DNA of 64,000 nt from NCBI GenBank assembly GCA_035222895.1, contig JAVYIG010005376.1:62001-126000 (forward strand), read 5' to 3'. This stretch comes from Strongylocentrotus droebachiensis (taxonomy: Eukaryota; Echinodermata; Echinoidea; Camarodonta; Strongylocentrotidae). The translations under genes and the position numbers were made by a program. Under the pieces are notes generated by a model. The model was given only the letters and a program-made list of their open reading frames with translations. It did not search any database and was not told where the DNA came from. Positions 10,762 to 21,800 of the stretch are shown piece after piece (the first letter of the stretch is position 1; each line of letters begins with the position of its first letter).

Positions 10762-13198
10762 CTATTTTAGGTAAAAGATAGTTTGAAGATGTAATATTTA
10801 TTTATTTAAAAATGAATTCACTTTTATCTCAGTACGGTAGTTCCGTTCAAGGCAACGCAAAAGCTGTTGATGGCTTGATTTCCAAGGGAGCCATACAACA
10901 TATAAAAATACATGAAACACATTATACATGACCAAGAAAAAGTTCAGTACAGAACAATTTGATATTGAATCTATATATGATAAGATAAAATGAAACGATT
11001 GATTAAATATGATATCCAAATTCTAGGATTAAAAAAGAAATGTTTAAAATTAAAAGAAAATCTAAGCAATCAAATAAATAGAAACAAGGACATAGCAGAA
11101 GAAAACAATGTTAAGTCTTGAGAGAGAATGAATACCAACTCCTCCTTCTTCCATCATAAATATAAACTACTACATACCTTGATAATGCGATATATATGAG
11201 CCTTTACAGGAGGAATATTTATATAAACGTTTTCCTGAAGAAGAAGAAAAACGTCTGAACATGCGTGCATGCATTAAATAGTTCCGTTGAGTATTACTTA
11301 AACCATGGACCTATTATGGATGGACATTCAACGTGATTCTTTCTTTGATCCAATGATAGTCACCGCCTTCTGACTATGTGCCTCTTAATGAGAACATTCA
11401 GCTGTTTTAACAATAACGACTGCATAAGCATTTTCGGGCATTGACAAAGGAGCAGTTTCCCTCTCTTGGGTTTTGTTTGAATGGTGTGCTCTGTATTAGA
11501 GTGTGTCTTAAATAAAAACATCCCCAATGGGGAGCAGCAAAGTTGAATAGCAGACGATTTTGGTGATATGAAATTTATTATTACTGATTCGCACACTTTT
11601 GCACGCACCAATGACCTTATAAAACAATTAGAAGGCCATGATCTTTATAAGCCATATGAGTTGTAATTCTGGAATATTATGAGGAAATTGGGGAAAACGG
11701 GATTTTAAATCACAAACAATCCAAATAAAACCTATCTGGTAATATCAACATGTTTTTCAAAAAGAGAACACAGTACACGGAACAACAATTTCCAATTAAT
11801 AACCAGAACTGCACATCGATTCCCCATGATTTAAGCGATTTATTATCTTCTGCGCATGTAGATTAACATGTTTAAAATCACTATCTTGATTCTGTCTCGG
11901 CTTATTGGCGGATGACCCTCATGAGATCAAAGTGAAGAAACATGTACGGAATGTTATTGAGACGACATTGGCGGAGACAATCACAATGAATTCATTAAGA
12001 AAACGATGAATGTCCATTCGTAATAGGTCCATGCTTAAACAAAAAGCAGATGCCCACCGTTTCTTTCTCTGATATAAATCTTGACTTTGACTAAAAAGGA
12101 CCTGTGGGTGCATGTGGAATGCCTTTTAAAACTGTTCATATAAATCGATGTTTCTTTTTTGACGAGCAGTTTTGTTAAATGAACAACGAACAAGGACGGA
12201 CGTGTTCCAAACGAGATTCGTTGTTGTTGAAGAATTCGATGATTTCAAATGCACTTTGTCATCCTTAGCATAACTTTAATTGTGTATATGTAGGTTTATA
12301 AGTGGAAGGGGGTGTGAGTGTGCGTCTCTGTGTGTGTTTTCTACAGAAGGATATAATCATTTACCCGATACTGGAGCTCGACTGGTAGATCCCTGAAATT
12401 CAAGAGAAACCAAACACAGATATTTCATTTACTTCATCAAATGTATACAGTCCCATAATCATACACATATCATTAATGGATATCAATACAATTATGTAGT
12501 TTGATGTCTACGAATTATTCACGTTGGTGGAGATTATGTACTGATGCTATTATCGATGATTCTTCAATGCTTCATTTTGTTGTTTAATTTGATATATCAT
12601 AAAATATCTTTTCTCTTGGTCGACGATGTCATGAATGATTATTATGTGCATTAATTGTATGCAATCCATAATGTCGTCACACTATTCGCATGAGAATGAT
12701 ACATTGAGGATTAGAAGATTTGAACCATTGATAACTCACCCTTGTTGCCTCAGTTGTTCCATCCCAAATACCTGTGAATGCAACACACAAATGATATAAA
12801 ATTAGATTTTTAAAATTACCACAAATTACCATGATTACATCTTTATCTATTTCTAGGCTATTAACCGGGTCTATTACTTCACTTGCCTGTCTTCCAAGAT
12901 TCATTCAGAGGGGGCTGGAGGTGAACTATTTTCCTTTTGGGGGAATCTTCTGGGTATGTGGCGGACGTGTCCAGGCACACACATCCCCTATTAAAGAATT
13001 GACGCCCATGCTTCCTTATTTCTTCGATGTACATCATGTCATGTTATATATCCCTTTTATCCTCCTTTTTAACCTCTTCTTTCTCTCTGCATCTCCCCTC
13101 TCCCTCCCTCTCTTTCTCTCTATTTTTTTTTATTTCTGTCTCTCTCTCTCTCTCTCTTTATCTCTCCCTCTCTCTCCCTCTCTCTCTTTCTCTCTCTT

Positions 13199-13231
<33 letters not shown>

Positions 13232-15486
13232 TTCTCTCTCTCACTATCTCCCCCTCTCTCTCTATCTCTCTTTCTTTATCTCTCTTTTCCTGTCTCTTTC
13301 TCTCTCTGTCTCACCTCTATTATCTCAATATCTTATTCACCTCTCAACCACTTTGACCATCATGGTAAATGGAGCAAGGTCTATGAATATTTAGTCCATT
13401 TAGTTTGAATAGCTTTAACAAAAGCGCGAATTGGTTATGTGTTATCATGGTCATGCATTTGGTAAAAAGATAACAGCTTCTGGTCATCCTAAAACCCAAG
13501 TATGTATACATACATGGTGTCGTGCAAGAATCTTCAGTAATACGGGCATTACTTTAAATATAAAATGCTATCATGTATAGTGATATTTATTAACATCAAG
13601 CAAAGCATGTATTAAGTTGTCTTTTTGGCTATTTTCTTCTTCGTTCTGTATCCCCATTACCTCCCTTTTGTTACTGTTAGGACTGGTTTCCTTAGAATTA
13701 CCTCATGGACATAATGCAATAATAGTGTCTAATGGCTTGAACCAACGGCTTTATTTAATTTAGTCTCTTATATTCCTACTTACAATTATAATTAGCGTAG
13801 ATGTAGGTATACTCTCCCGAGCAGTCGTAGTGCGACCCAGTGCAAGATATGTCACATGGATTGCGAGTCCTGCAATACTGAGCCCACGGTGCCGTACGGT
13901 TACCATCACACTGAATCGCTAGGGAGGAGTCATAAGCATCGCAAGAAGGAACCCTCACACAAACTCCTTTGGTGACTTCGATCGTATGTCCTGGGGGACA
14001 CGACATCGTGATCACTGAGGAGAACTTACTACACCGTCTCACTGTGAACATTAGAACAAAATGCCCATGTATTACAAACCAAAAAGAAAATAAATCAAAA
14101 AAGATGTAAAAATAATCATCTGAGGGACATTCAAAATACATTGAGAAACAGTTTAGCATTAGAAGCTCAACAATTGCGGCTGTTAGTTTGGCCATTTTGG
14201 TGAAAGCGGCTGCCCCCCCCCCCCCCCGAGACCTGGTAAACTTACAGCGGGAGCAGGAGGGCTTCTGCACCAGTTGATGTCGTTATGTATATTTTACCAT
14301 CACGGTATATATCTATACATTTAATATAGCACGCTAGTCAAGAAGCAACCATATTGACATTAAACCAAACAAAAGACATAATTTTCATATTAATCGGATA
14401 AAGCCCGGCACCCTTTTGAACAAATATGAAAATATTTCAAACGAAACAGTTTCTTACCGGAATACTCGTCAGCTTTTTGTCTTATCTTTAGAATAAATCA
14501 TTAATGTATTTGTTGTCATCTTAACCTCCTTTGGCAGTTCATATATATCATGTATGTTTTTACTTCAGTATTACCTGTATATCTTTAAAGCACGATCACA
14601 AAGACTTTCAAAAATCAATCTCAAACAATTTCAATAGCCTTCATCATCGCCTTTTGATGTGAAAAATTACAAAAGCGTATTACGTAATCGGAACACTATT
14701 TAAAGGTAAAGACCAGTATTGGAAACGCCCCAATTTCAAAAAATGAAATGGAAGCTCTCATTACCAATCATGTGAAAGAATATGTTTTGACTAATACATG
14801 ATGATAAAAAATTTGCCGGGAAACCGCCTACTAATTCATATATTTGGTAAATTTGTTTCTCTCATGGTCTGGTGAGAGATATAGGGTAGTCCCATATACA
14901 TCTTTCTGTGTATAGTGCTTGTAACTTTACGAAGAATGGGCCAAATTTCTTATCATTTTGATGATTCCAGAACCTTGCAGATGCTAGATGCTAGATGATC
15001 AACCTTTTCTGATCGATTCCACAACGTTTCTTTCACAATGCAATCGCATGACCATTACTGGTCTTTACCTTTAAATGGAATATGGAATATATAAGCTATG
15101 GAAATCGGTTTTGAGGTGAATTCTCGACAGTAATTTTGATCGTGTTCCATATCTTTTCTTTTCACAGCAAATTAAATAAGGAGGCAGGTTGGCTCAGTCG
15201 GTAAAGCATCTTCCTGTCCAGCAAAAGATCGTGGATTCGAGTCCAACCCAGCATTTTGTGTTAACACACCCTCCCCTGTGTCTTTGATGCATGTTGTGTT
15301 ACATTGAAAATCACTCTGCCCCTCGGATAGGACGTAAGTTTGACGGCGGAGCAATTGTTGTCAGATCTTCGTTTACCACCAATAAATTCAACATTTCTTA
15401 CCTGTTAGAGGAGCAGATCCAGCTGAGGTTTTTAATAAGCCGTGAATGATAAAGATGGTCATGATTGTCTTCCACTTTGAATCCAT
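10490..15486 (-). CDS. Gene B: secreted SUEL-like lectin + PAN protein, 5 exons
   Basis: Exons 15402-15486, 13784-14041, 12740-12771, 12365-12392 and 10490-10761. The lengths 85+258+32+28+272 sum to 675 nt, 225 codons with stop, so the protein is 224 aa. All splice sites are canonical and phases agree. Architecture is signal peptide, SUEL-like lectin, short Thr/Ser linker and PAN-like domain, as in gene A, which lies about 7.5-8 kb away in the same orientation. Compared with A, gene B carries a 730-bp insertion (11304-12033) in its last intron, and a SINE and a terminal-inverted-repeat element in intron 1. It lacks the palindromic element of A intron 1. The reading frame looks intact. Function in recognition or immunity is inference only. 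Confidence 0.72.
11304..12033. mobile_element. 730-bp inverted-repeat element in gene B intron 4
   Basis: Ends CATGGACCTATTA and its inverse TAATAGGTCCATG, with similarity continuing inward through TGGACATTCA. Flanked by CTTAAAC (11297-11303 and 12034-12040). Gene A has the single uninterrupted copy of the target. No coding potential for a transposase, so non-autonomous. Confidence 0.75.
12365..12392 (-). CDS. Gene B exon 4: 28-nt linker micro-exon
   Basis: Bounded by TTTCAG and GTAAAT; encodes GSTSRAPVS plus the first base of the Asp codon that opens the PAN exon. Confidence 0.7.
12740..12771 (-). CDS. Gene B exon 3: 32-nt linker micro-exon
   Basis: Bounded by TTCACAG and GTGAGT; completes the lectin Cys and encodes IWDGTTEATR. 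Confidence 0.7.
13070..13320. repeat. CT-rich microsatellite in gene B intron 2
   Basis: About 250 bp of CT/CTTT repeats; open frames across it are low-complexity artefacts. Equivalent tracts lie at 4888-4960 and 25800-25970. Confidence 0.85.
13784..14041 (-). CDS. Gene B exon 2: SUEL-like lectin domain
   Basis: A 258-nt exon with acceptor TTCACAG and donor GTAAGT. It encodes a cysteine-rich domain from VRRCSKFSSVITMSC to IYANYN, and the final Cys is completed by the next exon. It shares the TIEVTKGVCVRVPSC block with gene A. Confidence 0.68.
14698..15076. mobile_element. 379-bp terminal-inverted-repeat element in gene B intron 1
   Basis: Perfect ends TTTAAAGGTAAAGACCAGTA (from 14699) and its inverse (to 15075). 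A flanking TTAA on both sides may be the target duplication. Not present in gene A intron 1. Confidence 0.65.
15182..15345 (+). mobile_element. tRNA-derived SINE in gene B intron 1
   Basis: The first 70 bp look like a tRNA: A-box-like TGGCTCAGTCGGTAAAGC and B-box-like GGATTCGAGTCC near 15233-15244, with a TGGA/TCCA T-stem. The sequence continues about 100 bp past the tRNA-like part. The corresponding part of introns in genes A and C lacks it. No acceptor stem of good quality, so not a functional tRNA. Confidence 0.6.
15402..15486 (-). CDS. Gene B exon 1: start codon and signal peptide
   Basis: Reads [18 protein letters not shown] then KTSAGSAPLT, with donor GTAAG. The hydrophobic core and Ala-Gly-Ser region fit a cleavable signal peptide. 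It is 6 nt longer than exon 1 of genes A and C at the 3' end, keeping phase 1. Confidence 0.75.
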
Positions 15487-15600
15487 CGTAATGCTTTTTC
15501 TTGTGAATGGAACAACAGTTTTGAAACCAATCCTGAGATGCAGTAGTTTTATCTACTTATGATCCGTATACTACTAATTCAGTTAAACGGTCAAAGCCAT
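15487..15600 (-). promoter_or_regulatory. Conserved upstream block of gene B
   Basis: Homologous to the block upstream of genes A and C, including CATCTCAGGATTGG and GGATCATAAGTAG. Likely 5' UTR and core promoter. Confidence 0.4.
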
Positions 15601-16052
15601 GTTTAACAAAAAGGAAGATTTAATAGAAGGCTTCAGACAATTTTCCTTTGTTAAACCAGATTTTGAAGATATGCGTAAACCTAACGTCGGGTTTAAATTT
15701 CAGTAAAATGCAGGCCCACGTCTTGACCAGACGGAATAAAAGCTACGATATGATAACACATACACATATTGTTCCTATTGGCTGAATTAAAGTCATTCTT
15801 TATCATCATTATTCACAATCAATGTTTTATAGTTTGCTCTCTCTCTCTCTCTCTCTCTCTCCTTCTCTCTCTCCCCCTCTCTTTCCCTCTCTTGTGCTCT
15901 CTCTCTCTCTCTCTCTCTCCCTCCCTCCCCCTCCCCCTCTCTCTCTCCCTCGTTCTCTCTCAATCTCTCTTTTTATCCATTTTGGTCTTAGTCTCTGTAA
16001 CATGTCTGTTTGCTAGTTTGATCTCTTTCTCCCTTCCCCCTTTCTCTCTCTA

Positions 16053-16099
<47 letters not shown>

Positions 16100-18515
16100 T
16101 TTGTTGGTACTCTCTATACCTATTGATTTCAAGGTCTGAAAAAATTATCTCCGTTTTCATTATCAATACATTTGTCCTAAAAATGAGAACACCGCGCTCC
16201 TACTGAATTAATTTCTTCCCAGTTGTAACAAATAATATCCGATGAATTGAGCGCAAATAACAATGATGTTATAGTAGTTTTCTGAAGGACCAACCCCAAA
16301 ACCCAAATAAATATTCATGACAAGAAATTAAAGGCGAACCATGTTTATCAGACCATCACCTTTCGGTAACAATGTTTTTCTAGAAGCATGAAATTAGGAT
16401 CGCAATATCAAATGAAAGTGAAGAGGCGTCAGTACATATACATTGCTGCCAATATAGTTGGAATAAATTTTCTTACATCTTTTCATGAAATGAATGTGAC
16501 AATGTGATTTATTCTTGATGGATAAAGTTAACATCTTCTCAGAACTTTATTCCCCAATATTGGTGTCCCGTACGGGCATGAGTTGTCAATAGTTATTTTG
16601 TTTTTCAAGGTCCTACAGTTGAACAGGAAACATGGAAATAAAGAGAAGGATGATGATCTTGGTTTTTTTGCTTCAATTTATTTCCACAATGCACATCTAA
16701 AACGATTCTGACACCGTAAGTGCAAAACATAATAAAATTAAAAACACAGGTATAATTGTCACAGATTATGACATCTTAATAACTATTACACAATAATAGC
16801 CTGTATCATCAAATGATGAAAGAGAAAACATTTATTCTTGTTTGTTTCAAGCTGTAGAGAGAGTGTAGGGTGACCCATAAGAAAAGCGAAGCTTGTAATA
16901 GTATAGGTCCCCCTAAATACCTTACTTACAAATATACAAGAAAGTGTGACGAAAGAAACCTTGCTATGGATTACGTGACGGAGTTTTTGCTAAGATGCAG
17001 TTCATAAACTGTATGCGATATTTGTACATTATTTACACTCGCCTCTGCATAAAGTACTTGAATAGTTTGAATATGTGCAATTCTCTGCGCTGATTTGTTT
17101 TCATTATTGTCTTGTTGTGATGTAATATAATGCGTTTGATAGAGGTCGAATTTTAAGTTGACAAATATACTTGATTTGTACTTTGTATTGAAAGTCTGTT
17201 TTTATGTCATTTTTTTTGTACACGTGATTCCATAATGCAGAAATGTAGAAAAGGAATGGTATTAACACATTTTTAGTAAAAGTAGATAAACAATGTAACG
17301 ATTTGGCTCTGAATGTAAAAGATTTCTGAAATATTTTAATAAAATGATCAATGCAAAGGACAAGTTATTGACACTGAACTACATATTCTATTATCTTGAA
17401 TTAGTAATGATAAGTCGTGCAATCTAATTGTTTTATAATGAGATTTAAAACGTCGGAATCGATGAAAGATCTGGTCAACAACCATGACAACTGTAACAGT
17501 TGATGTATTTTATCTTCAGAGAGGGGGGGGGGGGTATAAACATTGCGTTTCACATGACCACTTCCCCTGCCCCTATTTGTCGATGTGTTTTGTAATCCTC
17601 TTACGAAATCTGAAATAAAACATCGAAATCAGATATTACTTAGTCATAAATTGAATAAACCATTTTCAATATTTTTAGCATGGTACTAGAGTTATATAAT
17701 GCAAATGATGAACAATTTGTATTAAACACGTACTTATTTCAACTCATGTCTAAATTATTCATGATTTTTGCCTTAGCGTTTGGAGTAATTCAATCGATAA
17801 AGTTTTGGAGGCGATGAATTACAAATAAAAATGCTTTAAATAAAAGCTCAATAGATTTGCTTTATATCGGTAGAACATTCCTAAGTACATCGCTGATTTC
17901 CTCCCTGCAGTCCAGTATAAATATTGACAACGATATGGGAAAGTCCCGTTCAGACATGAAAGGTCCTAAAAAAAAACCGCGGCTGTAATTTCGTGTTAAA
18001 TTTCTGTATCTTATAAGACAAAGCTCAGTGCATACACGCAGGACCTTCGTTATGCGCCGCTGTCATTCATTTACACGTGAAAAAAGAATCGCGGCGATTT
18101 TTATGCGGCGGTTTGCTGAACAAGCCTTCAGACTGACAAGACATTCCACAAACTCTCTGAAATCACAATTATAAAAACGTCAAAAGAGACATTTCGATGA
18201 TTTGCCTGTCATGTATATTCTTGCATAATGATCAAGGAAGGGTACAAACAATAACAAATTGAATTAGTGTTGAAATTAACAATGATTTTCGTTTTAAAAA
18301 AAAGATTTTTTTTATTTACGTGCATCGAATGATTAAATATATTTTAGCTGTCAAAGAGAATGGCAGCGATATACAATGAAAATTTGAGGGCAGGCCTACC
18401 CATTCTACGCGAATTTATACATTTAACTTTGTACAAGAACCTGGATAAAAATTCAGCCAATCGAAACCCACATCATCTCTGGCATTGCTATCTACCTTTT
18501 CTCGCCTTCTGAATA
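15601..18515. other. Intergenic spacer between genes B and C
   Basis: No gene seen. Two CT tracts (15835-15970, 16040-16100) and a short G-run (about 17524-17534). Collinear with the other spacers but lacks both the foldback element and the 403-bp element. Confidence 0.55.
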
Positions 18516-18521
18516 TTTATT
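18516..18521 (-). terminator. Poly(A) signal of gene C
   Basis: AATAAA on the minus strand about 28 nt after the stop, conserved with genes A and B. Confidence 0.5.
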
Positions 18522-18548
18522 ACAATCATGTCAAGATTTTAACCAGGT

Positions 18549-18820
18549 CTATTTTTTCTCATAATATTTCAATTCCTCGTCTCTGACAAAGTCGTCTCTG
18601 CCGACACCGGTGCCGCCTACCACCTGGTTGTTGAGCTCACACACACCGTTGCCGATGTTAAATGACACGCAGTCATCTAGCTCATTACACTCGGAAACGC
18701 ATCTGACAAATGACGAGCCATGTTTGGTTTTGATCGCGTGATTTCGAAGGCGCCCTCTCTCGATCTGTTTAAAGAGAGTAGCCTTTCGACGGACTACGTC
18801 TCCTCGAAGTGGCACTGGAT
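18549..18820 (-). CDS. Gene C terminal exon: PAN/apple-like domain and stop
   Basis: A 272-nt coding exon with the same four-cysteine core as A and B ([19 protein letters not shown], then VCELNN), ending YYEKK and a stop. AATAAA follows at 18516-18521. Confidence 0.7.
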
Positions 18821-21800
18821 CTATTATAGGTAAAAGATAGTTTGAAAATGTATTTGTTCACTGATTTAATAATTCAGGGTAGTAATAGGGTAGTTCCAAT
18901 CAAGGCAACAAAATAACCGTTGATGGCTTGATTTCCAAGGGAGCCATACAACATATAAAAATACATGAAACACATTATACATGACCAAGAACAAATTCAG
19001 TTCAGAACAATCTAATATTTAATATATGTATTATGAAATAAGATGAAACGATTTATTAAATATGACACCAAAAATCTAGAATTATTTTTTTTTAAAGCCA
19101 CAATATTGGAAATTAAAAGAAAAATCTAAGCAATAAAATAAATACAATAAAGAAAGAAAGGAACAAAAAAAATCTTAAGTCTTAAGACAGAATGAACATC
19201 ATCTCCACCTTCTTCCATTAACATATATAAATTACTGCAGACTTTGATAATTCAATTCAATTCAATTTATTTTTCGCAATATAAAAATCTAAGTATACAA
19301 GGTAACAGTACAATTTAAGTACATTGACAAAGGTTATGCGAGGCTTTCCATGAAGGTTGCGAAAACCTGTAAAGTTTGATCGCCCATAACATAAATACAA
19401 AATAATATAAGCATGCGACAATAGATAAAATAAAGTAAGCAGAGTACAGACACATCAACTTTCTATAAGACGAGAGAAAGTGAAATAGAACAATATATAT
19501 GTATAACGGGGGAAAGAAAACAACAATGTAAGGGGGTTCAGATATTATAAAAAAATAATAACTGTGATGATTAATAACTATTTAGTAGTAAGATTTTATA
19601 TTGTCTTCTAAAAGAAGATATGAATTGTAATTTCGTTATTATTTGGGGAATCATATTCCACTGTTTAGGACCTAGATGACTAATTGATTTAGCTTCATAA
19701 CTAGACTTAACAGACCATCAATAAAGTTTGTTGGAAAATCGGGTATTATAATTATGAACTTTACTTGACTATTATATTGAAAGAGGTCTGACAAGGGGAT
19801 ATGTAACAACTCATTTTTTTTATATTTGTACGTGAACGCTGCGATTTCTTGCTTATTTATCTTATATATTTAATAATAATAGCTTCTTAAATAAAGGTGC
19901 AGAAGGTGCTAGATAATGAGAATTGGTAGCTATTCTTAAACATTTCTGTTGAACTTAAAATAGTGAGTCTAATTCAGTTTGTGTTGTATTGGTAGCCCAT
20001 ACAATATTGAAATATTTCAAAAAAGGAAAAAAATGGAATGATATAAAGTTATCAAATTTTCGGGTAACAAACTATATTTTGCGATATATACAAACAAAAC
20101 TTGAGGAGGAATATTTTTATGAATATTTTCCTGAAAAAAAATACAAAATAGTCTGAACAAACATGAATGTACTAAATAGATCTATTAAACAAAAAGCAGT
20201 GCAAAACGTGTCTTATTCTGATTAAATTCGTGACTTTGCGTAACAAGGAACTGCGGTTGCCTGTGGAATGCCTTTCATATCTATTCATGTCAATTGATTT
20301 TTTCTTTTGACAAGCAGTTTGTTGAACAACGAATCAGCAAGAACGAAGAATTTGATGCGAGGTCCCATTCTGATATCAAATGCGCTTTACCATCCTTGAT
20401 TTGACTTTAGTTATATATATGAAGGTTAATATGTGGGGAGTGGGTCTGTGTGTGAGTGTATTCTACAGATTTAGGATGTTATCATTTACCTGACACTGGA
20501 GCTTGACTGGTGGTTCCCTGAAATTCAAGAGAAATTAATGACATATATGTTATTTACTTTATCAATTTTATACAGTCCTATAATCTTAGAGATTCACATA
20601 GCATTAATGGATATCAACGAAATTATGTAAAAATATGTTTATGAATAATTAGCGAAAAAACAATTTATCTTGGACGATGATGTCATGAATAATATGTGCA
20701 TTATACTCTGTATAACATCGTCACACTATTCGGATGAGAAAGATACAATGAGGATGAGAAAGTTTAAACCATTGATAACTCACCCTTGTTGCCTCAGTTG
20801 TTTCATCTGCCATGCCTGTGAATGGGATAAAATGATATTAAAAGAGATAACATGAGATTTGTTTTTCTTCATATTTAATTTTCGTATCATGATTACACCT
20901 TTCTCTTGTTTAGGCTATTGACCAGGACCGATATTCATGGGAGGGAATGTGTGTGTGTGTGCGTGTGCGTGTGTGTGCGTGTGTGTGCGTGTGTGTGTGC
21001 GTGTGTATGTGCGTGTGTGTGTGCGTGCGTGCATGCGTGCGTGCGTGTGTGTGTGTGTGTGTGTGTGTTGCACGCGTCTGTGTGCGTGAATTCTACAGAA
21101 GGATGTAAACAAATTACCTGACACTGGAGCTTGACTGGTAGGTCCCTAAAATTCAAGAGAAACCAATAACAGATATTTCATTTACTTCATCAAATTTATA
21201 GTCCTAAAATCGTAGAGATACACATACCATTAATGGATATGAATACAATTTATGTAAATTTATATTTACGAATTAGTTACGAAATATAATTTTTCTTTAG
21301 GAGCTTGGACGATATAAAGATAAGAAGATTGATAACTCACGATTGTTGCCTCAGTTGGTTCATCTGCAAAACCTGTGAATGGGATAAAATGAGATCAAAA
21401 TAGTTAAAGGGATCGTTTAACAATGTTAAATCTGAGATACACGGCCATACGTGTTATTAGTGTCTGTGATATGGTGAAATATTGAAGCCCTAACAAAAAT
21501 GCGCTTTAAAATGATCAAAAAGTGCCTCAAAAAAGTAAAAATCTTTGAGTGACCGGTTTTACCATACTCATTTTCCCCAATAGACTGTAGTGTTATGAAA
21601 ACCGTTTGGCAAACGGTTTTCAAAATTTGTAATTCCAATCATAAATATCTTGATAATCAGACAGGCGATCGGCTTGTAAAAGTCATGGGGTTCCTGACTG
21701 ACCTAAAGGTTTATAATTATCATTGCATCATGAACTAAATCCAGAATTTTGTTTCAGAATCTGAGACAAAGTTACCGGATCCCTTTAAAATGAGAAAACA

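Noticed and set aside
12831..13394. 187-aa open frame rich in Ser/Leu
   Set aside because: Translation of a CT microsatellite inside gene B intron 2; similar frames at 15769, 25718, 29786 and 4787 have the same cause.
15182..15252. Functional tRNA gene
   Set aside because: B-box has a mismatch, the acceptor stem does not pair well, and non-tRNA sequence follows; a SINE head fits better.
20906..21156. Cys/Val-rich and His/Thr-rich small proteins
   Set aside because: Both strands of a GT/CA microsatellite.
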